NCBI GenBank assembly: GCA_965247705.1
Contig: CBDFHV010000082.1
Coordinates: 166,832 to 230,831 of the forward strand
Source: CBDFHV01 sp965247705
Lineage (GTDB): Bacteria; Pseudomonadota; Alphaproteobacteria; Rhodospirillales; CAMCUA01
Direction of reading: 5' to 3'
Length of the DNA: 64,000 nt
Shown: one piece after another, positions 58,190 to 64,000 of the stretch
Layout of the letters: the number at the start of each line of letters is the position of its first letter
How positions within the stretch are numbered: the stretch's first letter is position 1
Translations under genes and position numbers: made by a program
The notes under the pieces: model-generated
Databases searched by the model: none
Seen by the model: the letters and a program-made list of their open reading frames with translations, nothing else
What the model was told of the DNA's origin: nothing

Positions 58190-60913
58190 CTACGGTGCCG
58201 CCCGCCCGGCCCACCGGTTGCTGAGCCATTTCTCCACTTCGATGATGGCGAAGACGGCGGCGCCGACGGCGATGATCTGGGCGCCCTGGACTAGGTCGAG
58301 GGGACGGGTATCGAACAGGATGGCCATGAACGGTGCATACGTGAACAGCACCTGCAAGGCGGTCACCGCGGCGACGGCGATCAGCACGGCCCGGGTGCCC
58401 ATGATGCCGCGCCAGGTGAGGGACGGCGCCTCCAGGTAGCGCACCGAGAACAGGTAGACGATCTCCAGCACCACCAGCGTATTGACGGCGATGGTGCGCG
58501 CCTCCGCGACGCCCGCCCCTTGCGCCTGGGCGAAGACGTAGAGGCCGAAGACCGCGCCCAGGAACAGGAACGAGACGAAGGCGATCCGCCACACCAGGAA
58601 GCCCGACAGCAGCGGCTCGTCCGCCGCCCGGGGCGGCCGGCGCATGATGTCGGGCTCGCTGGGCTCGAAGGCCAGGGCCAGCGCCAGGGTTACCGTGGTG
58701 ACCATATTCACCCACAGGATCTGGACCGCCGTGATCGGCAGGGTGAAACCGAGCAGGATCGCCGCCACCAGGACCAGGGCCTCGCCGCCGCTGGTCGGCA
58801 GAATGTAGAGGATCGACTTCCGCACATTGTCGTAAACCGTGCGGCCTTCGCGCACAGCTTCGGCGATGGTGGCGAAGTTGTCGTCGGCGAGAACGATCTC
58901 GGCGGCCTCCTTGGCGGCCTCGCTGCCTTTCCGTCCCATGGCGATGCCCACGTCGGCCCGCTTCAGAGCCGGCGAATCGTTGACCCCGTCGCCGGTCATG
59001 GCCACCACCGCCCCCTCGGCCTGCAGGGCGGTGACCAGGCGCAGCTTGTGTTCGGGGCTGGTACGGGCGAAGACGGACACCGCCTTCGCCCGGCCGCGCA
59101 GCGCGTCATCGTCGAGCCCGTCCAGGTCCTGTCCCGTCAACACGTCGTCGGGGTTCTCCAGCCCCAACCGGCGGGCCACCGCCGAGGCTGTGCCCAGGTG
59201 GTCGCCGGTGATCATCTTCACCTGGATGCCGGCGGCGCGGCAGTCGGCCACCGCGGCGATGGCTTCATCGCGGGGCGGATCGATGAAGCCGAACAGGCCG
59301 AGAAGGGTCAGCCCGTCCTCCACATCGTCGAACCTGAGGTCCGGCCGCGCCGGGTCCGCTTCCTTGACGGCGACGGCCAGCACCCGGTGCCCATGAGCCG
59401 CCATCCCGTCCACCCGAGCGTGCCAATAGTCCGCGTCGACCGCCCCGTCCGCCTCGGGGCCGCGGTGATGGGCGCACATTTGCAGGATTCGTTCGGGCGC
59501 CCCCTTGACGAAGATGCGGCCGCGGCCCGTATGGTCGTGGTGCAGGCTGGCCATGAACCGGTGCTGGGAATCGAACGGGATGGCGTCGGTGCGGGGCCAG
59601 GACTTGCGTTCGAAGTCCGCCTCCAGCCCCGCCTTAAGGGCGAGGACCACCAGCGCGCCCTCCATGGGATCGCCTTCGATAGTCCATTGGTATTCGACCT
59701 CGCTCAGGCTCGCGTCGCCGCACAGCAGCCCGGCCCGGGCGATCTCGGCGAGCAACGGGTGATCCGCCACCTCGACCTCGCCGCCGTCAAGCGAGAAACC
59801 CCCATGTGGCGCGTAGCCCACGCCGCCGACCGCGAACACAAGATCGACGGTGGCGATCGTGGCGACCGTCATCTCATTGCGGGTCAGGGTGCCGGTCTTG
59901 TCGGAACAGATGACGGACACGGAACCCAGGGTCTCGATGGTGGGCAGGCGGCGGACGATGGTGTGCTGTCGCGCCATCCGCTGGACGCCAATGGCCAGCG
60001 TGATGGTCATGATGGCCGGCAGGCCCTCGGGGATCGCGGCCACCGACAGGCCGACCACGGCCATGAAGATCTCCGCAAACCCGTAATCGCGGACAAACAG
60101 GCCGAAACCGAAGATGAGCGCCCCCAGGCCGAGGATCGCCCCCGTCAGCCAGCGGGCGAAGACCGCCATCTGCCGCAGCAGCGGGGTCTGCAACGTGGTG
60201 ACTTCGGCCAGCAGGTGACTGATGCGGCCGATCTCGGTACCCGCCCCGGTGGCGACGACAACGCCCTTCGCCTGGCCATAGGTCACCAGCGTCCCGCTGA
60301 AGGCGAGCGACGTCCGGTCGCCCAGGGGGACCGCCTCGCCAACCGGCGCGGCGGCCTTTTCGACGGCGACGGATTCTCCGGTCAGCACCGACTCGTCCAC
60401 CTTCAGGCCCCGCACGTCGAACAGCCGAACGTCGGCCGGCACACGGTCTCCCGATTCCAGGAGCACCACGTCGCCGGCGACCAGCGCTTCGCCGGGAAGG
60501 GTCTGGCGCTGGCCGCCGCGCACCACGTTGGCCTTCGGGGCCAGCATGGCGCGGATGGCCTCGAGGGCCATTTCGGCCTTGCCTTCCTGGATGAAGCCCA
60601 CCGCGGCGTTGATCACGACGACGCCGACGATGACCGCCGTGTCGACCATATGCCCGAGCAGCGCCGTGACCGCGGCCGCGACCAGAAGGACGTGGATCAG
60701 GACATCGTTGAACTGGGCCAGCAGGCGCCGCAACGGCCCAGGCCGCTTTGGCGCCGGCAGGCGGTTGGGCCCGTCTCGCTCCAGCCGCCGGCGCGCCTCC
60801 TCGGGCGCCAGCCCAACCGGGCCGGAATGCAGGGTCTGGAAAACGTCCTCCAGGTTCCGGGCGTGCCACGCCACCGGCGGATCGTTTTCTTTCGTCGGTG
60901 CGGTGCGAACCAT
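58190..60913 (-). CDS. cation-transporting P-type ATPase (P2 type)
   Basis: A 907-residue P-type ATPase of the Ca2+/Na+,K+-type (P2). An N-terminal cation-ATPase domain (LHSGPVGLAPEEARRRLERD); actuator motif DESVLTGESVAVEK; M4 ion site AAIPEGLPAIMTI; phosphorylation motif ICSDKTGTLTRNEMT; KMITGDHLGTA and TGDGVNDSPALKRADVGIAM in the P domain. M5 and M6 carry polar residues (NMVTTVTLALALAFEP). Likely exports Ca2+ or another divalent or alkali cation. It is a single gene, not obviously linked with the catabolic island. Confidence 0.92.
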   Translation of the reverse strand: MVRTAPTKENDPPVAWHARNLEDVFQTLHSGPVGLAPEEARRRLERDGPNRLPAPKRPGPLRRLLAQFNDVLIHVLLVAAAVTALLGHMVDTAVIVGVVVINAAVGFIQEGKAEMALEAIRAMLAPKANVVRGGQRQTLPGEALVAGDVVLLESGDRVPADVRLFDVRGLKVDESVLTGESVAVEKAAAPVGEAVPLGDRTSLAFSGTLVTYGQAKGVVVATGAGTEIGRISHLLAEVTTLQTPLLRQMAVFARWLTGAILGLGALIFGFGLFVRDYGFAEIFMAVVGLSVAAIPEGLPAIMTITLAIGVQRMARQHTIVRRLPTIETLGSVSVICSDKTGTLTRNEMTVATIATVDLVFAVGGVGYAPHGGFSLDGGEVEVADHPLLAEIARAGLLCGDASLSEVEYQWTIEGDPMEGALVVLALKAGLEADFERKSWPRTDAIPFDSQHRFMASLHHDHTGRGRIFVKGAPERILQMCAHHRGPEADGAVDADYWHARVDGMAAHGHRVLAVAVKEADPARPDLRFDDVEDGLTLLGLFGFIDPPRDEAIAAVADCRAAGIQVKMITGDHLGTASAVARRLGLENPDDVLTGQDLDGLDDDALRGRAKAVSVFARTSPEHKLRLVTALQAEGAVVAMTGDGVNDSPALKRADVGIAMGRKGSEAAKEAAEIVLADDNFATIAEAVREGRTVYDNVRKSILYILPTSGGEALVLVAAILLGFTLPITAVQILWVNMVTTVTLALALAFEPSEPDIMRRPPRAADEPLLSGFLVWRIAFVSFLFLGAVFGLYVFAQAQGAGVAEARTIAVNTLVVLEIVYLFSVRYLEAPSLTWRGIMGTRAVLIAVAAVTALQVLFTYAPFMAILFDTRPLDLVQGAQIIAVGAAVFAIIEVEKWLSNRWAGRAAP

Positions 60914-60983
60914 GGCGACCCTCCGGCAAATAATACCAAGAAGCGCCGATAAGGACCCATGGCCATTGAAATGTTCGGAAAAA

Positions 60984-61610
60984 TCAACGGCAGCCCGGGT
61001 GGCCGGTGCAATGCGGGACCGTCACGGACATTGGCGCCGGCCCCTGCGCAGGGCGATTCATGATAGACTCGACCGAGCATGCGGCTTCCTCGAAGGAATA
61101 GATGTCGCGGTGACCGTCCTGGCCCGGATCCGACACGTATACAACGGGTGAGCCGTCCATTTCCGACCCCACAGTGGCCATCACGAATTCCCGCCATTGG
61201 CCACCGGTTTCCCTGAACACGTAAACGGGACAGCCTGCCTGGCCGCACTCGGTAGAACTCAGCAAGTAAACCAGGATATCGTCCCGTGCGTCGGTATCCA
61301 GATCCAGGTGCGCGATGTACATCCTGTCTGTTCCAAACAGCCGCCTCGCTTGTTGCAGGGAAATTCCCTGCCTTTTCGCCTGATAGGCGATCTCTGTTTT
61401 GAGGTCGAACTCAACAAGTCTGCCGATCGAGCCCCGCTCGTCGTCGTCGAGGTCCCGCCTTTCGAAACGGATCATGTCGTCTGCCACTGCGGCCGACTGC
61501 ATTGCCAGAGATAGAGCGAAGGCAGTGTTTATGAACTTCAGGCCAGATATCGCCAACATGATCGCCATGACGCATCCGCCAGCCCGTGTAGTCGCCTCAC
61601 TGCGTGACAT
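60984..61610 (-). CDS. exported hypothetical protein, paralogue A
   Basis: A 208-residue protein with a hydrophobic N-terminal segment (AIMLAISGLKFINTAFALSL) ending in AAVADD, probably a signal peptide. ATG 61610 is used; ATG 61568 is also possible. The mature part has RFERRDLDDDE, SLQQARRLFGTDRMYIAHLD, SSTECGQAGCPVYVF, WREFV, GSPVVYVSD and GHRDIYSFEEAACS. The FERR, LFG, WRE, VYV and IYS motifs recur in the proteins at 63284 and/or 63787. Two Cys in CGQAGCP suggest a disulfide in the periplasm. Function unknown. Confidence 0.6.
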   Translation of the reverse strand: MSRSEATTRAGGCVMAIMLAISGLKFINTAFALSLAMQSAAVADDMIRFERRDLDDDERGSIGRLVEFDLKTEIAYQAKRQGISLQQARRLFGTDRMYIAHLDLDTDARDDILVYLLSSTECGQAGCPVYVFRETGGQWREFVMATVGSEMDGSPVVYVSDPGQDGHRDIYSFEEAACSVESIMNRPAQGPAPMSVTVPHCTGHPGCR

Positions 61611-61752
61611 ACGAGTTTGAGACCCGCCCTACGGTGACGACCGATTTCTCGTCCGAGGAATGTTTTCGAATGCCTCAAGGCGCTTTACTAACTGAAATAC
61701 TAAGGGTCTTTGTTGGTATGCTTTGGTATCAGCCCGCCTTATTCACCCAAGG

Positions 61753-63290
61753 GGCCTGAAATGACTGGCGCGCGGCGGATTTTGACGTAAAATCAATGTT
61801 CTAGAAGGATTCACAACAAACCTCCGCCGTGCGCCATGGGTGAAACGCTATCTCTGTTCGGTTCCTCGTTCAACAAGTCCCTTCGCATCGAATCCCGACC
61901 CGAGCGGCTGACCGGGGAACCGGGGGCCGTGCTCTTGCGCGAGATCATGGAGCGCACCCGGATCATCGAGTGGCTGACCGAGCGGTTGCACGATCCGCGC
62001 AAGGCCGATCGTGTCACCTATCCCCTGGCCGATCTGCTGCGCACGGTTCTGCTTCTCTTTGGCCAGGGTTGGCACGACCAAGACGACGCCGACGCGCTCC
62101 GCCATGATGCGGGCCTACGCCTGGCTGCAAGCGGTTCACGGGGTGTCACGCCGTTGTCCACCGAGGCGCACCTGGCCTCGCAACCCACGCTGTCGCGTCT
62201 GATCGCGCTTCTGAGCACGCCGGAGGCCCGCACTGTGCTCCATGAGGCGATCACCGAGCTCGCGGGGCGGCGGTTCCGGGGCCTGCGCGGCGGTCACCGG
62301 CAGCGATATCTGACCATCGACGTGGACAGCCTGCCGATCGAGGTCCACGGCCATCAACCCGGCTCGGCCTGGAACGGCCATTACCATCAGCGCATGTACC
62401 ACCCTTTGGTGGCCAGCATCGCCGAAACCGGCGACCTTCTGGACGCTCGTTTACGGGAGGGCAACGCCCACACCGCCGAGGGGGCGCTGGACTTCATCCT
62501 TGATCTCGTGGACCGAGCCGAAGAGACGCTGTGCCAAGTCGCTCTGGTGCGCATCGACGCTGGGTTCCCCAGCGATCCCCTGCTGTCGGGCCTGGAGCGT
62601 CGCGGGACGCCCTATGTTGCCCGATTGCGGACCAACAAGGTCCTGGACCGCATGGCTCAGCCCTGTCTTGGACGGCCGCCGGGACGGCCTCCGGCAGAGC
62701 CGCGGACGTGGTTCCACGAGATGACCTGCCGGGCGAAGTCGTGGTCGAAAGAGCGCCGAGTGGTCCTGGTGGTGTTGGAACGGCCAGACCAATTTCTGGT
62801 TGATCACTTCTGGCTGATCACCAGCCTTGATGCCGGGGCCGTGCCGGCGGCCGATCTCCTGGATCACTACCGCCAGCGCGGCCGTGCCGAGGCCCACATG
62901 GGCGAACTCATGGACGTGATGGACCCGGCGCTGTCGTCCGCGTCGCGAAGGAAGCGTCATTACCGGGGGCGCTGCCTGCCGGAGCGCGAGAGCACGGTCG
63001 ATGCCTTCGCTCACAACGAGGTCGTCCTGTTGCTCAACATCCTGGCCTATGAACTGGTTCATGCCGGGCGGTGCCTGATGGAGACTGCGACCGGCGAGGG
63101 GTGGAGCCTTCGCCGGTTCCGCGAGCGCGTTCTGCGCGCCGCCGCCCGGGTCGTCGTTTCCGGCCGACGCATCACCATGGTCATCGGGGAAACATTCGCC
63201 CGCTTCTGGCAACGGCTCTGGCCGCGCTTGGAACGCTTGCGATACGCCGACCCGTAACCCCGTCCAAGTCGGCCAGCTAGACTTCAAGCC
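61753..63290 (+). mobile_element. IS1380-family element (borders tentative)
   Basis: Set from the transposase gene plus a weak pair of inverted ends: GGCCTGAAATGACTGGC at 61753-61769 and GCCAGCTAGACTTCAAGCC at 63272-63290. The match is imperfect and no target duplication was found, so the borders are only estimates. The element lies among the exported-protein paralogues, and the stop codon of the gene at 63284 falls inside its right end. Confidence 0.5.
61836..63257 (+). CDS. IS1380-family transposase
   Basis: A 473-residue DDE transposase. N-terminus LFGSSFNKSLRIESRPERLT; YLTIDVDSLPIEVHGHQPGS with the first Asp; YHQRMYHPLVASIAETGDLL; VRIDAGFPSDPLLSGLE with the second Asp; and LLDHYRQRGRAEAHMGELMD, which carries the Glu of the IS1380 Y-R-G-E type motif. 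The length matches the family (about 430-480). The frame is intact. Confidence 0.85.
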   Translation: MGETLSLFGSSFNKSLRIESRPERLTGEPGAVLLREIMERTRIIEWLTERLHDPRKADRVTYPLADLLRTVLLLFGQGWHDQDDADALRHDAGLRLAASGSRGVTPLSTEAHLASQPTLSRLIALLSTPEARTVLHEAITELAGRRFRGLRGGHRQRYLTIDVDSLPIEVHGHQPGSAWNGHYHQRMYHPLVASIAETGDLLDARLREGNAHTAEGALDFILDLVDRAEETLCQVALVRIDAGFPSDPLLSGLERRGTPYVARLRTNKVLDRMAQPCLGRPPGRPPAEPRTWFHEMTCRAKSWSKERRVVLVVLERPDQFLVDHFWLITSLDAGAVPAADLLDHYRQRGRAEAHMGELMDVMDPALSSASRRKRHYRGRCLPERESTVDAFAHNEVVLLLNILAYELVHAGRCLMETATGEGWSLRRFRERVLRAAARVVVSGRRITMVIGETFARFWQRLWPRLERLRYADP

Positions 63291-63766
63291 ACCGCCGGAT
63301 CGCCGGTGGCGGTCCCGCTCGCCTCCACGGCGGCTTCTTCACGCCTTTCATGCCTCAAGTGGCTATCGCACAGCTGGGGAAGCACCCGTGACTCGCCAGC
63401 CGCGAATGACCCTGCAACGAGACTCGCATCACATGCAGAAAAGTCTACGGCAAGGGGGTTGGTGAATAAGCCGGGATTAATGTCCCCGTATCCAACAAGG
63501 ATGCTTTTCTGGCCGAACAGATCCCGCGCCTTACCGTAGGTCACCTTTTCCCGATTGGCGATCTCCAACACTCCTCGGATTATGTAGCGTTCGACCGCGG
63601 GCGCGAACGTAGCGGTCTCCTTCAGAGTGAACTCCCGTCTTTCGAAGGAAATTCGCTCCTCCCCCGCTTCGCCCGCATCGGACGGGGAGGCCAAGGCGAA
63701 CAAGGCCAATAGGACGGCGAGGGGGCCCGAGGTATTCACCGTGAACGAAGAACGCACACGTGGCAT
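63284..63766 (-). CDS. exported hypothetical protein, paralogue B, C-terminus probably lost
   Basis: A 160-residue product from ATG 63766 with GGAGG upstream. Signal peptide core PLAVLLALFALASPSDAG. The mature N-terminal half matches paralogue A: ISFERREFTLKE, EKVTYGKARDLFGQKSILVG. The C-terminal motifs of the family (WRE, VYV/LLYL, IYS) are absent; instead the chain ends in RREEAAVEASGTATGDPAVA, with its stop inside the presumed IS1380 end. It therefore looks truncated by the insertion or an adjoining deletion. It follows paralogue C by 20 bases. Confidence 0.55.
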   Translation of the reverse strand: MPRVRSSFTVNTSGPLAVLLALFALASPSDAGEAGEERISFERREFTLKETATFAPAVERYIIRGVLEIANREKVTYGKARDLFGQKSILVGYGDINPGLFTNPLAVDFSACDASLVAGSFAAGESRVLPQLCDSHLRHERREEAAVEASGTATGDPAVA

Positions 63767-63786
63767 GATCTCCTCCGCGCGTCCGT

Positions 63787-64000
63787 TCACTGTGGCAATT
63801 TCGTGGACGGCGCCGTTTCGCGGGGCGGGCAACTGCTCGTGAACACCCAGCTCTCCCAGCATAGCTGGCTATGGGCGGAGTAGATGTTTCGGTAGCCTCT
63901 CCTGTCCGGCGGTGTCAGATAAAGAAGCGGTACGCCATTTTCATCCGTTTGTGCGTAGAAGAAAAATAATTCCCGCCAAACAAGTTTCTTGTCTTGGTAG
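63787..64000 (-). CDS. exported-protein paralogue C, C-terminal part (runs off the window)
   Basis: Partial gene: the last 70 codons before TGA at 63787-63789. It reads LVWRELFFFYAQTDENGVPL, LYLTPPDRRGYRNIYSAHSQ and ends SSCPPRETAPSTKLPQ. WRE, GxPxxYxxxP and GYRNIYS match paralogue A (WREFV, GSPVVYVSDP, GHRDIYS). The start lies beyond position 64000. It shows that the family is present as a tandem array. Confidence 0.6.
   Translation of the reverse strand, partial: YQDKKLVWRELFFFYAQTDENGVPLLYLTPPDRRGYRNIYSAHSQLCWESWVFTSSCPPRETAPSTKLPQ

Noticed and set aside
58520..60952. 810-codon open frame on the plus strand
   Set aside because: Exact antisense of the P-type ATPase, with composition typical of a reverse-strand shadow.

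Overview
The window is GC-rich bacterial chromosome of mostly tightly packed genes (many ATGA, GTGA and TAATG overlaps). An alphaproteobacterium, probably of the Rhodospirillales type, is the best guess. This rests on a DUF1489-type protein (a family known mainly from Alphaproteobacteria), the style of the Mu-like phage genes, and the load of hydantoinase/oxoprolinase, MmgE/PrpD and TRAP-transporter genes. No rRNA, tRNA or CRISPR array was seen.

Region 1 (1-9912, plus strand) is part of a Mu-like transposable prophage. It holds a Gam-type nuclease inhibitor, small early genes (a Cys-rich peptide, a TSCPD protein, a DUF1489-like protein), GemA, a DNA methyltransferase, a Mor-like activator, a lysis cassette, a gp26-like protein, small and large terminase subunits, the portal and the gp30/gpF head-morphogenesis protein. 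It stops after gp30, with no protease, capsid or tail genes, and the portal gene carries a pair of compensating frameshifts. A 0.9-kb junction follows, with a 420-bp unit bounded by 14-bp inverted repeats and a set of degenerate repeats that resemble a transposon end.

Region 2 (10787-21436, minus strand) is a decaying catabolic operon read right to left: NMT1-type substrate-binding protein (frameshifted), TPP-dependent enzyme, ABC ATPase, ABC permease, a 572-residue unknown protein (split by an IS1595-family element with an exact 8-bp target duplication), a DUF3726-like protein (in-frame amber stop), an ABM-domain protein, an M19-dipeptidase-like protein lacking usual metal ligands, and an FAD oxidoreductase cut off at its C-terminus.

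Region 3 (21572-58080) is a large and mostly intact catabolic island. One cluster is HyuB-aminotransferase-HyuA-HyuB (minus). A divergent plus-strand operon carries MmgE/PrpD, three tandem NodB/PuuE-like deacetylases, a 71-residue protein and an amidase. A long minus-strand block then holds HyuA, HyuB, a HyuB-M24 fusion ORF, a TRAP transporter split by an IS1182-type element, an M24-like protein without most metal ligands, a paralogous second TRAP transporter, an amidase, two PrpD paralogues and an M19 dipeptidase. A class III aminotransferase (plus) and an isopropylmalate/tartrate dehydrogenase-like enzyme (minus) close the island. The gene mix suggests uptake of an organic acid or amide, ATP-dependent opening of a cyclic amide (or a carboxylation), amide and peptide-bond hydrolysis, transamination, and hydratase/dehydrogenase steps. 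The substrate is not deducible from sequence.

Region 4 (58190-64000) has a P2-type cation ATPase and three related genes for small, probably exported proteins of unknown function, separated by an IS1380-family element that appears to have truncated one of them. The last gene runs off the window.
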